Shown here: piece after piece, positions 17,301-24,870 of the stretch | How positions within the stretch are numbered: position 1 is the stretch's first letter | Layout: the number at the start of each line of letters is the position of its first letter | NCBI RefSeq assembly: GCF_014648555.1 | Contig: NZ_BMRI01000018.1 | Span: 41,661-79,021, forward strand | DNA: 37,361 nt | From: Kitasatospora griseola | GTDB taxonomy: Bacteria > Actinomycetota > Actinomycetes > Streptomycetales > Streptomycetaceae | Direction of reading: 5' to 3' | Made by a program: the position numbers and the translations under genes | Notes under the pieces: model-generated | What the model was told of the DNA's origin: nothing | Database searches by the model: none | The model's input: the letters and a program-made list of their open reading frames with translations, nothing else

Positions 17301-18133
17301 GCGCGGTGACGGGGCTGGCCTTCGACCGGGCCGGCCGCACGGTGGCGAGCGCCACGGTCGGGGCGGTTCAGGTCCGCGATGCGGCCAACGGGGCGGTGCG
17401 GGCCTCGCTGCAGGTGGCCGGCCGGGTGTCGGCGGTGGCGCTCAGCCCCGACGGGTCGCTGCTGGCGGTGGGTACCAGGAGCGGCGAGGTGCGGCTCGGC
17501 CCGCCGGACGGCTCGCCGCTGCGGGTGCGTCGGACCGCCAGTGAGGACCGCGTCAGCGACCTGGTGTTCCTGGGCGACGGCGGGGAGTTGGCGTTCACCG
17601 GCGACTCCCGGCGCGTCCGGCTGCTCACCGTCGCCGATCCGGGCGGGCCGGTCCGGCAGAGCGCCTTCGAGCACCTGGACCTGGTGTACCGACTGGCCGT
17701 CAGCCCGGACGGCCGCTACCTGGCCACCGCCGGCAAGGACAGGCTGGTGCACGTGTGGGACACCCGCACCGGCGAACGGCGGGAGCCGGACCCGTACCGG
17801 TCGGACGACGACACGGTGCTGGCGCTGGCCTTCACCGGGGACGGCCGGACCCTCGCCACGGTGGGCCGCGAGGGCCGGCTGCGCCTGTGGGATCCCGCCC
17901 GTCCGAACGCCCCGGTCGTCACCCTCACCGGCCCGGCGCAGGCCCTGAACGGCCTCGCGTTCCTGCCCGACGGCCGGGCGCTGGTCGGCGGCGACGACGG
18001 CGCCGCGCCGCTGTGGAGCCTCGTCCCCGAGGCCGCGGTGGCGCGGGCCTGTGCCGTGCTGCGCGCCCCGCTGCCCCCCGAGGAGTGGAGTCGGCTGGTG
18101 CCGACCGTCGCCTACCGGCCGGGCTGCGGCTGA
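14345..18133 (+). CDS. XRE-STAND NTPase-transmembrane-WD40 (two-propeller) regulator
   Basis: GTG 14345 is chosen because GGAGGCGGGG lies just upstream; upstream starts in this frame lack a site. The 1262-residue product has, in order: an XRE-type helix-turn-helix (about 20-75, with GFSQGDLARRVHYDKSHISKVE); a STAND-type NTPase of the nSTAND1 kind with Walker A GPSGAGKSS (134-142) and a Walker B-like VWIVDQAEELF; a helical module; one membrane segment (about 516-535); and WD40-like repeats from about 600 to the end. I count 14 blade-ending motifs (VTLWD, ILLWR, VWVWR and so on to APLWS), which would make two seven-bladed propellers. The family is thought to couple ligand sensing by the repeats to NTP-driven assembly. 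With HTH and NTPase inside, the propellers would lie outside the membrane. The 3' end overlaps the next, convergent gene by 22 bp. Confidence 0.9.
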   Translation: MHTEGDRGRVPGQSGPAAEGGAFGAVLRERRRSAGFSQGDLARRVHYDKSHISKVESGDKPPTADFARACDRALRTGGALLELAVRGQCPYPGLASFRAEDERWFHGRDRARAELLGLLGERSADRGGPVVVVGPSGAGKSSLLRAGLVPALRRGALPGLGTVDAEVFSPTAEPLARLSALAGGVCPVWIVDQAEELFTLCADPGERRAFLDRLCEEAGPDGGRLVVLGLRADLYGHLLAHQGVLAAVRRGQSALGPMSAEELGRAITAPARTARLELEPGLLEVLLADLGLDGARDGPAYDPGALPLLAHALHAMWQQRTGRALSLAGYRAIGGLHGAVALTAERAWSRLDEPARATARRVLLRLVHLGPDGQVSRRRAESAQLAAADADPLRVERVLASFADDRLLTLDASGATLSHEALLRAWPRLRGWIEAGRDELRLHQQLSQDAESWAASGREDALLPRGSRLEAVGAWAASAGGRGLAPVEREFLAAAAHRADRERRAERRRIRTHRRLAGALALLLVTAVLAGGLLWQEHRRVVWAADGRSALTLLTEAQRSATRDPYAALLQSVSARRITGAGIPELRRAADDAVLSTQGQYLAGRIPGFGFGVNGLALSPDGRLVATGDSQGRVTLWDTATTARVAELQGEVGHPVQDLEFSPDGAVLAAALTGDERRRILLWRVADRMPLPAPVMPVNDRGAPAQAKRLAFSRDGALLAAGSADRALPGQVWVWRTDAGAAPPVRTLAGHTGAVQGLAFGAGHRLASADVGGAVLVRDVDALPRPDDAAPVVFAGRSPSPRSLAFAAGGGLLAVGSEQGGIRLWRPPADAPSTGGPGTDGEPQQWDAVDLPGRHVGPVDALDLTPDGTTLVSAGADRTALVWEVATRRVAAELRGHPTLLLGVAVGADDRTVVTSAGVTAPSGSVLIWDLRRGTDLAPWLEHPRVTAVAVAGNRAALGTADGRFALWDVGGPVPRPIAVSGPSGSAVTGLAFDRAGRTVASATVGAVQVRDAANGAVRASLQVAGRVSAVALSPDGSLLAVGTRSGEVRLGPPDGSPLRVRRTASEDRVSDLVFLGDGGELAFTGDSRRVRLLTVADPGGPVRQSAFEHLDLVYRLAVSPDGRYLATAGKDRLVHVWDTRTGERREPDPYRSDDDTVLALAFTGDGRTLATVGREGRLRLWDPARPNAPVVTLTGPAQALNGLAFLPDGRALVGGDDGAAPLWSLVPEAAVARACAVLRAPLPPEEWSRLVPTVAYRPGCG

Positions 18134-18693
18134 CCCGACGGGCCGTCAGGTCGACGGGACTGGACCAGGGCGACGTAGCGGACGGTGAAGACCATCGGGA
18201 CGACGAAGCCGGCGATCTGCACCAGCAGGGAGGCGAGCGAGTGGCCGTGGCCGCCGTGGGCGAGGACGGCCAGCACGACTGCGGTGACCGCGAACGCGGC
18301 GGTCCACACCGAGGTGATGACGACGTTGACCCGGATGAACGGCTTGAGCGGCCAGATCTCGGGCGGGGTGCTGCGCTTGGCGATACCGAGGGTGAAGGGC
18401 TTGCCGATCAGTAGCGAGGTGCCGGCGATGAGGGCGAGGCAGGCGGAGGAGAGCGTCGCGGAGTAGTCGCGGACGCCGGAGTGCGGGTCGGCGAAGGCGA
18501 TCGCGGCGAGCACGGCGAAGAACAGCGCCGAGCCGAGCTCGATGATCAGCGCGTCGTAGGCGGCGCCGGCCCTGCGCTGCTGGAGGATGACGGCCGCGGC
18601 GACGACCAGACCGGCCAGGGCGGCCCACTGCCACTGGGAGGACGGGATCACGGCGAAGACGATCCAGGGCAGGAAGGTGCGCAGGTACGACAT
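18112..18693 (-). CDS. Multi-pass membrane protein of unknown function
   Basis: The 193-residue product is taken from ATG 18693 (MSYLRTFLPWIVF), with a GAGGGGGA stretch about 12 bases upstream; the in-frame ATG at 18747 lacks a site. It has five or six hydrophobic segments (for example WAALAGLVVAAAVIL, LGSALFFAVLAAIAF, ACLALIAGTSLLIG, TAAFAVTAVVLAVLA, LASLLVQIAGFVVPM) joined by short loops. The general look recalls the intracellular septation/YciB-like membrane proteins, but I cannot assign it. A TGACTTTTCGTCA element lies 105 bp upstream. It overlaps the convergent STAND gene by 22 bp at its 3' end. Confidence 0.8.
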   Translation of the reverse strand: MSYLRTFLPWIVFAVIPSSQWQWAALAGLVVAAAVILQQRRAGAAYDALIIELGSALFFAVLAAIAFADPHSGVRDYSATLSSACLALIAGTSLLIGKPFTLGIAKRSTPPEIWPLKPFIRVNVVITSVWTAAFAVTAVVLAVLAHGGHGHSLASLLVQIAGFVVPMVFTVRYVALVQSRRPDGPSGQPQPGR

Positions 18694-18797
18694 TGTGGTG
18701 TGGATTCCCCCTCGGTGAAGCGGCCGCTGCGGCCGTGCTGTCGGCAAGCCTATCCACTCGGCACACCGATCACACCGAACCTCCGGACACCGACCAT

Positions 18798-18810
18798 TGA
18801 CTTTTCGTCA
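18798..18810. promoter_or_regulatory. Inverted repeat TGAC-TTTTC-GTCA, candidate operator
   Basis: The element extends to TTGAC/GTCAA arms (18797-18811). It lies 105 bp upstream of the membrane protein start at 18693 and matches the elements at 5270 and 36919. A looser TGAC-GGAAC-GTCA lies 51 bp away at 18849-18861. Confidence 0.4.
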
Positions 18811-18899
18811 ACTCCCTGATCCACCACGGCAGTACGGCCCCGCTTCCGTGACGGAACGTCAGGAACACCCAGGTCCGCGGCGGGGCCGGCGGCGCCCGG

Positions 18900-19766
18900 T
18901 CAGAGGTGGGCCAGGTAGTGCGCCACGTACGGCGGGGTGCGCAGGGCGGGGATCTCCTCCCGGGGCACCAGCCGGATCGCCTGGCCCTCGCCGAGGACGA
19001 GGGCGCGTTCGGGCCCGTCGTAGACGGCGTGCAGCACGGTGGTGGTGTCGGCGATCAGCGGGTGCCGCGGTGCGGGCAGCGGGCGCAGCGCGGTGACGGT
19101 GATGCCGGCTTCTTCGCGGATTTCGCGGGTGGCGCAGTCGTGGGCGCTCTCGTGGCCTTCGCGCCAGCCGCCGATCGGGGCCCAGTGGCCGGGCCAGGCG
19201 ATGCCGGGGTGGTCGTCGCGCAGGTTGAGCAGGACGCGGTCGCGGGCGGGGGTGGTGATCAGGACGAGGACGCCTTCGAAGGCGTCGGCGCCGGTGTCGG
19301 GGTGTTCGGCGTACAGGGTGGTGCGGGCTCGGCGGGCGCGGTCGACGAGCATCAGTCGGCGGTGGTCCTGGGGGCGCATCCGGTTGCGCCAGCGCCACAG
19401 GGTGTCGACGGCCCAGTCGGTGTGCTCGGCGGTGAGGCGGATGCGGTGGAGTCGGTCGTCGTCGAGGGCGCCGCCGTCGAAGACGAAGCCGGTCCTGGCC
19501 AGCGGGCGGTCGGCGGCGGGGGCGTGGTGCAGGACGGCGAGCAGGCGGCGCCCGACCGTCAACTGTTCGTTCTCGACGTCGAGTCGGAGGTGTTCACGGG
19601 CTCCGCGCAGGGCGGTCTGCCAGGGGGTCTCGCCGGGGGTGCTCTCGCCGCCGGGCAGTTGCCAGCGGTCCGGGTGGCGGGCGGAGCGCAGTTGGAAGGG
19701 GTGGCCGTGGCGGTCGGTGAAGTAGAGCGCGCCGTAGCTGGTGGTGACGGCGGTCGGACCGGTCAT
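18900..19766 (-). CDS. Tandem NUDIX-domain protein
   Basis: ATG 19766 follows an AGGAGGA site. The 288-residue product contains two NUDIX units. The C-terminal one has an intact box: Gly200-x5-Glu206-x7-REIREEAGI (214-222), which binds Mg and hydrolyses a nucleoside diphosphate linked to another group. The N-terminal unit (GGESTPGETPWQTALRGAREHL, from about residue 39) keeps Gly40, Glu46 and Glu58 but has lost the other box acids and the late Gly, so it is probably catalytically dead and used for substrate recognition or dimerisation. The substrate is unknown. No operon partner is evident. Confidence 0.9.
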   Translation of the reverse strand: MTGPTAVTTSYGALYFTDRHGHPFQLRSARHPDRWQLPGGESTPGETPWQTALRGAREHLRLDVENEQLTVGRRLLAVLHHAPAADRPLARTGFVFDGGALDDDRLHRIRLTAEHTDWAVDTLWRWRNRMRPQDHRRLMLVDRARRARTTLYAEHPDTGADAFEGVLVLITTPARDRVLLNLRDDHPGIAWPGHWAPIGGWREGHESAHDCATREIREEAGITVTALRPLPAPRHPLIADTTTVLHAVYDGPERALVLGEGQAIRLVPREEIPALRTPPYVAHYLAHL

Positions 19767-19993
19767 GGAGGTGTCCTCCTCCTGTCGGCGTGGGCCTGCT
19801 GCCGACCCTGCGCAGTGACGCGGCGGGTGTCAATGCCCCGCGCGGAATCGACCGGAGCATCGGGCCGCCCATTTCACCTGAACAGCGCAATGCGGGCATC
19901 CCGCCGTGCGCGCCGACATAAGGACGGGTTGGGTGGGACTCGGAGCCGGCGATCTTGGTCGGCCCGGTGGAACGACGGATGAGGGAGCGCGCG

Positions 19994-21757
19994 ATGTACT
20001 ACAGCAGCGGCAACTACGAGGCGTTCGCACGGCCCCGCAAGCCCGCCGGCGTGGACGACAAGCGGGCGTGGTTCGTGGGTTCCGGGCTGGCGTCGCTGGC
20101 GGGCGCTGCGTTCCTGGTCCGGGACGGGCAGATGGCCGGCGAGCGGATCACGATCCTGGAGCAGCAGCGGATCCCGGGCGGCGCGCTGGACGGCATCAAG
20201 GAGCCGGAGCGCGGGTTCGTGGTGCGCGGCGGCCGCGAGATGGAGAACCACTTCGAGTGCCTGTGGGACCTGTTCCGTTCGGTCCCGTCGATGGAGATCG
20301 AGGGGGCGAGCGTCCTCGACGAGTTCTACTGGCTGAACAAGGACGACCCGAACTTCTCCCTCCAGCGCGTCACCCACCAGCAGGGCCGGGACGCGGGCAC
20401 CAACGGCCTGTTCGCGCTGACCGACCGGGCGCAGCGGGACCTGATGAAGGTCTTCATGGCGACGCGCGAGGAGATGGAGGGCAAGCGGATCGACGAGGTC
20501 TTCGGCGAGGACTTCCTGGCGTCGAACTTCTGGCTGTACTGGCGCACCATGTTCGCCTTCGAGCAGTGGCACTCGGCCCTGGAGATGAAGCTCTACCTGC
20601 ACCGTTTCGTGCACCACATCGGCGGGCTGCCGGACTTCTCGGCGCTGAAGTTCACCAAGTACAACCAGTACGAGTCGCTGGTGCTGCCGCTGGTGAAGTG
20701 GCTGATGGACCACGGTGTGGTGTTCCGGTACGACACCGAGGTCACCGACGTCGACTTCTCCTTCACGGACGGCCGCAAGCAGGCGACGGCGCTGCACTGG
20801 ATCTCCGGCGGCGAGCGGGGCGGCGTCGAACTGACCGCGGACGACCTGCTGTTCACCACCATCGGCTCGCTGACCGAGAACTCCGACAACGGCGACCAGC
20901 ACACCCCGGCGAAGCTGGACGAGGGCCCGGCGCCGGCCTGGGACCTGTGGCGGCGGATCGCGGCCAAGCACCCGGACTTCGGCCGCCCGGACGTGTTCGG
21001 CGCGCACGTCCCGCAGACCAAGTGGGAGTCGGCGACGGTGACCACGCTGGACCGCCGCATCCCCGAGTACATCCAGAAGGTGTGCAAGCGCGACCCGTTC
21101 TCGGGCGGAGTGGTGACGGGCGGCATCGTCACCGTCCGCGACTCGCCCTGGCTGCTGAGCTGGACGGTGAACCGGCAGCCGCACTTCAAGCAGCAGCCGA
21201 AGGACCAGATCGTGGTCTGGCTGTACTCGCTGTTCGTGGACGTGCCCGGCGACTACGTGAAGAAGCCGATGCAGGAGTGCACGGGCGAGGAGATCACCCG
21301 CGAGTGGCTGTACCACCTGGGCGTGCCGGTCGAACAGATCGACGAGCTGGCGGCGGAGGCGGCCAAGTGCGTGCCGGTGATGATGCCGTACGTCACCTCG
21401 TTCTTCATGCCCCGCAAGGCCGGTGACCGTCCGGACGTGGTGCCGCCGGGCGCGGTGAACTTCGCCTTCATCGGCCAGTTCGCGGAGACCACCCGCGACT
21501 GCATCTTCACCACCGAGTACTCGGTGCGCACCGGCATGGAGGCGGCCTACCAGCTGCTGGGCGTCGAACGCGGCGTCCCCGAGGTCTTCGGCTCGACCTA
21601 CGACGTCCGCGCCCTCCTCAACGCGGCCAGCCGCCTGCGCGACGGCAAGCCGGTGTCCCTCCCCGGCCCGCACGTCCTCCGCAAGCGGCTGAACGCCCGG
21701 CTGGAGACCTCGGAGATCGGCGAACTGCTGAGCGAGTACAACCTGCTGCCGGAGTAG
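19994..21757 (+). CDS. ohyA: Oleate hydratase
   Basis: ATG 19994 follows GAGGGAG at 19981-19987; an ATG at 19979 would add five residues. The 587-residue length is usual for the family. Recognisable segments are the opening YYSSGNYEAFARP, the FAD-binding VGSGLASLAGAAFL with the following ILEQQRIPGGALDG, the active-site GGREMENHFECLWDLFRS, and a C-terminal VNFAFIGQFAETTRDCIFTTEYSVRTGMEAAYQL. The enzyme adds water to the cis-9 double bond of oleate and similar free fatty acids to give 10-hydroxy fatty acids, using FAD structurally. It detoxifies or modifies exogenous unsaturated fatty acids. A strong hairpin follows the stop, so it is probably monocistronic. Confidence 0.96.
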   Translation: MYYSSGNYEAFARPRKPAGVDDKRAWFVGSGLASLAGAAFLVRDGQMAGERITILEQQRIPGGALDGIKEPERGFVVRGGREMENHFECLWDLFRSVPSMEIEGASVLDEFYWLNKDDPNFSLQRVTHQQGRDAGTNGLFALTDRAQRDLMKVFMATREEMEGKRIDEVFGEDFLASNFWLYWRTMFAFEQWHSALEMKLYLHRFVHHIGGLPDFSALKFTKYNQYESLVLPLVKWLMDHGVVFRYDTEVTDVDFSFTDGRKQATALHWISGGERGGVELTADDLLFTTIGSLTENSDNGDQHTPAKLDEGPAPAWDLWRRIAAKHPDFGRPDVFGAHVPQTKWESATVTTLDRRIPEYIQKVCKRDPFSGGVVTGGIVTVRDSPWLLSWTVNRQPHFKQQPKDQIVVWLYSLFVDVPGDYVKKPMQECTGEEITREWLYHLGVPVEQIDELAAEAAKCVPVMMPYVTSFFMPRKAGDRPDVVPPGAVNFAFIGQFAETTRDCIFTTEYSVRTGMEAAYQLLGVERGVPEVFGSTYDVRALLNAASRLRDGKPVSLPGPHVLRKRLNARLETSEIGELLSEYNLLPE

Positions 21758-21771
21758 CACCACCGACCACG

Positions 21772-21802
21772 GGTGCCCCGGGCCACTGCGGCCCGGGGCA
21801 CC
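21772..21802 (+). terminator. Hairpin terminator after the oleate hydratase gene
   Basis: Exact 13-bp arms GGTGCCCCGGGCC (21772-21784) and GGCCCGGGGCACC (21790-21802) flank an ACTGC loop, 15 bp after the stop codon. Confidence 0.85.
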
Positions 21803-21913
21803 GTTGCGTCCACTCGACGGCGAACGCGCCGCACAGCTCGGGGTCGGAGGAGTGCGGGGTGCGCATCGGGGCATTCTGCCGCCCGCCGGGGCCGGTTGAC
21901 CACTGGTTTTCAT

Positions 21914-21940
21914 CTCGACATCAAGCATCTTGATATCAAG
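21914..21940. promoter_or_regulatory. CTTGANNTCAAG-type operator pair upstream of the MFS gene
   Basis: CTTGATATCAAG (21929-21940) is a perfect 12-bp palindrome. CTCGACATCAAG (21914-21925) is a two-mismatch copy ending 3 bp before it. They lie 54-80 bp upstream of the MFS start. The same motif precedes the MarR gene at 36860-36871. The form is typical of MarR-family sites. Confidence 0.55.
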
Positions 21941-21993
21941 AGAGTTCTCCGGCAGAGTGCTCCCGGTACGGATCGAACGGCGGCGGGAACGGG

Positions 21994-23328
21994 GTGGCGA
22001 CGGTGGGGACGGCGAGCAGGGAACGCGGTGGCGGGGCCGGGTTGTGGGCGCAGCTGCGGAATCCGCCGGGCGGGGCGGCCGGGCGGACCATGCTGGCGGT
22101 GGTGTTCGCGGACCGGACGGGGTCGGGGGTATGGGCGGCGGCGTGCGTGCTGTACTTCACCGAGGTGGAGCGGCTGACGGCCGGGCAGGTCGGGCTGCTG
22201 CTCGGCGTCGCCTCGGTGGCGGGCATCGCCGGCTCGCCGCTCGCCGGGCGGCTGGCCGCGTCGCTGGGGGGCCGGCGGGTGCTGATCGGGTGTCACCTGC
22301 TGCGGGCGGTGGCGCTGGCGGCGGTGCTGCTCTGCTCCTCGTTCGGCGCGTTGCTGGGCCTGGTGGCCGTGACCGCGCTGGGCGACCGGGCGGCGCGGGC
22401 GATGGAGATGCTGTTCGCCACCGACGTGGCGGGCGACCGGCGTTCGGTGTACCGGGCGCTGTCCCGGACGGCGATGAACGCGGGGTACGCGGCGGGCGCG
22501 GGCCTGGCCGCGATCGGACTCGCGGTCGGCACTCCGGCCGCGTACCGGGCGCTGCTGCTCGCCGACGTGGTCTCCTTCCTGCTGTCGGCCGCCCTGGTCG
22601 CGGGCGTCCGGGAGCCCCGGCACGAGGGCCGGGTGGTCGCCGGGTCCGGGCAGCCGTCGCCGGACGCCGGCTCCGCGGCCCGGCCGAGCCCCTGGCGGGA
22701 CGGCGGCTACCTGCGGTTCGTCGCGCTGGACTGCGCGCTGACCATCGACGACGCGATCCTGAACGTCGGCCTGCCGCTGTGGCTGATCCACGCCACCCGT
22801 GCGCCGCACGCACTGGTCCCGGCGTTCCTGGCGATCAACACGGTGCTGGTGGTGGTCGCGCAGCTGCGGGTCTCCGCCCGGGTCCGGACGCCCCGTCAGG
22901 CGGTGCGGGCGGTGCCGATGTACGGCTTCACGGTGCTCGGCTGCTGTGCGGCGGCGGCCGCCGCGCACGGCCCGGGGCCGGTCCTCGCCTCGGCGCTGCT
23001 GCTGGTGGCGGCGGTGCTGGTGACCTTCGCGGAGCTGCTGCGCTCGGTGGTGTCCTGGGAGTTGTCGGTGGCGCTGGCCCCGGAGCGGGCCCGCCCCGAG
23101 TACCTCGGTGTGGCCGGAATGGCCCAGTCCACCGAGAAGGCGGCGGGCCCGCTGCTGCTGACGGGCGCGGTGCTCTCCACCGGCCCGCTGGGCTGGCTCG
23201 CCCTGGGCGCGGCGACCACCGTCGCGGCGTACGCGCAGCGGCACTTCGGCACGGCCCGGCTGGCCGCCGCGACGGCCGTCACGCCCGAGGACGCCCGGCT
23301 GCCCGCGCCGTCGACCACGTCGCCCTGA
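21994..23328 (+). CDS. MFS transporter
   Basis: GTG 21994 is the first available start in the frame; the site upstream (GGCGGGAACGGG) is weak. The 444-residue product has the layout of a 12-helix major facilitator: about six hydrophobic segments in the N-terminal half, a hydrophilic central loop (about 205-235, VREPRHEGRVVAG to PSPWRDGG), and about six more. A GRRVL motif after helix 2/3 (RLAASLGGRRVLIG) corresponds to the conserved MFS motif A region. The substrate is unknown; drug or metabolite export is likely. Palindromes of MarR type lie in its promoter region, which suggests repression relieved by a ligand. Confidence 0.88.
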   Translation: MATVGTASRERGGGAGLWAQLRNPPGGAAGRTMLAVVFADRTGSGVWAAACVLYFTEVERLTAGQVGLLLGVASVAGIAGSPLAGRLAASLGGRRVLIGCHLLRAVALAAVLLCSSFGALLGLVAVTALGDRAARAMEMLFATDVAGDRRSVYRALSRTAMNAGYAAGAGLAAIGLAVGTPAAYRALLLADVVSFLLSAALVAGVREPRHEGRVVAGSGQPSPDAGSAARPSPWRDGGYLRFVALDCALTIDDAILNVGLPLWLIHATRAPHALVPAFLAINTVLVVVAQLRVSARVRTPRQAVRAVPMYGFTVLGCCAAAAAAHGPGPVLASALLLVAAVLVTFAELLRSVVSWELSVALAPERARPEYLGVAGMAQSTEKAAGPLLLTGAVLSTGPLGWLALGAATTVAAYAQRHFGTARLAAATAVTPEDARLPAPSTTSP

Positions 23329-23390
23329 GCTCGGCCGACCTCCCGGCCGCCGCCCCGAACGGCCGGAACGCCGAACGGCCCGAACGCCGA

Positions 23391-23416
23391 ACGCCGCCCG
23401 GGGAGTCGGGCGGCGT
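23391..23416. terminator. Hairpin between convergent MFS and MHYT genes
   Basis: ACGCCGCCCG (23391-23400), a GGGAGT loop and CGGGCGGCGT (23407-23416) form a 10-bp stem. It lies between two convergent stops (23328 and 23450) and could serve both. A run of short degenerate repeats of the type GAACGCCGAACGGCC precedes it (about 23356-23395). Confidence 0.7.
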
Positions 23417-23449
23417 CAGGTGCGGCGGGGTACGGCGGGGGCGCTGCGG

Positions 23450-24247
23450 TCAGTGGCGTTCCTGGCCGAACAGGTCGACCCGGATCGGCTCGACGGCCGG
23501 GCCGGCGCCGGGCTCGTCGTCCTGCGGGGAGAAGGCGACGGCCAGGCCGGCGACGGCGAGCACCACCACGATGCCGACGGCCACCGGCAGGGCGAACTGC
23601 GAGGCGGGGACGCCGGTGCCGGGCGCGCGGCCGTCCAGGGTGACGGTGACGGCGGCCATCGCGGTGTAGTGCATCGCGACCACGGCGACGCCGGCGATCA
23701 GCGCCGCGCCGAGCGCCGCCGCCAGGCCCTTGATGTGCAGCGTCATCCACAGCGCGGCGGTGGCGGCGGCGATCGCGATGGCGACCGAGGCGACCACCAG
23801 CAGGGTGTCGTAGGAGACCGCGCCCTCGACCTGCATGGCGGCCATGCCGAGGTAGTGCATCACGGCGACGCCGCAACCGGTCAGCACGCCGCTGGTCAGC
23901 AAGGTGCCGGTGCCGCTGCCGCGGTAGCCGACGTAGCCGATGCCGAGGCCGACCACGACGACCGCGACCAGCAGGCTCAGCAGCGTCAGCGGAATGTCGT
24001 AGACCAGGGTGGAGGCGTCCACCATGAAGCCGAGCATCGCGATGAAGTGCATCGACCAGATTCCGCACCCGAACGCGCCGGCCGCCAGCGCCAGCCAGCC
24101 GGCCCGCTTCCGCGAGGGCAGCGTCACGGCCCGGGCCGTGCACCGCAGTCCGATGGCCGCGCCCACGCACGCGATGGCATACGCGACGACCGGGTTCACC
24201 CACCCGTACTGAAAACCGTCGAGATGGGCCATGGTGCCGTGATTCAT
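23450..24247 (-). CDS. MHYT-domain integral membrane sensor protein
   Basis: The 265-residue product is read from ATG 24247 (MNHGTMAHLDGFQYGW); ATG 24232 is an alternative, and neither has a clear ribosome site. It has seven hydrophobic segments and the defining MHYT motifs: WSMHFIAMLGF (about 64-74), VMHYLGMAAM and AMHYTAMAAV. The conserved Met and His residues face the outer side and are proposed to bind copper and sense a gas such as O2, CO or NO. Unlike many relatives it has no attached GGDEF, EAL or kinase domain, only a short acidic cytoplasmic tail, so any output must involve another protein. Confidence 0.92.
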   Translation of the reverse strand: MNHGTMAHLDGFQYGWVNPVVAYAIACVGAAIGLRCTARAVTLPSRKRAGWLALAAGAFGCGIWSMHFIAMLGFMVDASTLVYDIPLTLLSLLVAVVVVGLGIGYVGYRGSGTGTLLTSGVLTGCGVAVMHYLGMAAMQVEGAVSYDTLLVVASVAIAIAAATAALWMTLHIKGLAAALGAALIAGVAVVAMHYTAMAAVTVTLDGRAPGTGVPASQFALPVAVGIVVVLAVAGLAVAFSPQDDEPGAGPAVEPIRVDLFGQERH

Positions 24248-24438
24248 GAGAGGGGGGTCCGATCGGGAAAAGCGAATGCTCGTACGGGATTGCCGCACAG
24301 ACAATACCGCCCAGTAGTGACTGGTTCGTACCAACCCTCAAAAATCGCCTTTACACTGCCTTTTCGCCTCCCCCACGACCTGCGCATCGCCGAGCACAGC
24401 GTCCGCACCGCCCGTGCACCGTGGCAGTCTTGACGCCC
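24248..24438. promoter_or_regulatory. Divergent promoter region between MHYT and NYN genes
   Basis: The region is AT-richer than its surroundings (around 24300-24370). It contains a near-perfect inverted repeat GGTTCGTACCAACC at 24323-24336 (one mismatched pair). No start or RNA gene is apparent. It should hold the promoters of both divergent genes. Confidence 0.4.
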
Positions 24439-24846
24439 ATGGAGAACTTCGACGGCCCGGCCGATCCCCGACCGCCCCTGCTGGTGGTGGACGGCGCGAA
24501 CATGGTCGGCTCGGTCCCGGACGGCTGGTGGCGCGATCGGCGCGGCGCGGCGGAGCGCCTGCGCGACTCGCTGACAGCGGTGGCCCGCGACGGACTTCCG
24601 GAGCTGCCGGGCCCGCTGACGGTTGTTCTGGTGGTGGAGGGCGCCGCGCGCGGGGTGGAGTCGGTGCCCGGTGTCCGGGTGGAGTCCGCTCCCGGCAGCG
24701 GTGACGACCGGATCGTCGAACTGGTCGCCGGGGAGCCCTCCCGCCGGTGCCTGGTGGTCACCGCCGACCGCGGCCTGCGCGAGCGCGTCACCGCGCTCGG
24801 CGCCACTCCCCTGGGCCCGCGCACCGTCCGCCGACCGGGCGGCTGA
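24439..24846 (+). CDS. NYN (PIN-like) domain protein
   Basis: The start is uncertain: GTG 24421 and ATG 24439 are in frame, neither with a ribosome site; ATG 24439 is chosen because a leaderless start is plausible. From it the product has 135 residues. The segment PPLLVVDGANMVGS carries the acidic DGAN motif of NYN domains, and GDDRIVELV followed by CLVVTADRGLRERV supplies the further conserved acidic residues. NYN domains are PIN-like nucleases that act on RNA. Similar proteins in Streptomyces are sometimes called NTP pyrophosphohydrolases, a label the sequence does not support. It is divergent from the MHYT gene. Confidence 0.82.
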   Translation: MENFDGPADPRPPLLVVDGANMVGSVPDGWWRDRRGAAERLRDSLTAVARDGLPELPGPLTVVLVVEGAARGVESVPGVRVESAPGSGDDRIVELVAGEPSRRCLVVTADRGLRERVTALGATPLGPRTVRRPGG

Positions 24847-24870
24847 GCAGGCCGTCAGGCGGAGCAGCCG

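Noticed and set aside
19874..21928. A 684-codon minus-strand open frame
   Set aside because: It is antisense to oleate hydratase, which is unambiguous; the shadow has no domain or ribosome site.
24421..24846. NTP pyrophosphohydrolase assignment
   Set aside because: The DGAN and later acidic motifs fit a NYN/PIN-like domain; no NUDIX or MazG motif is present.
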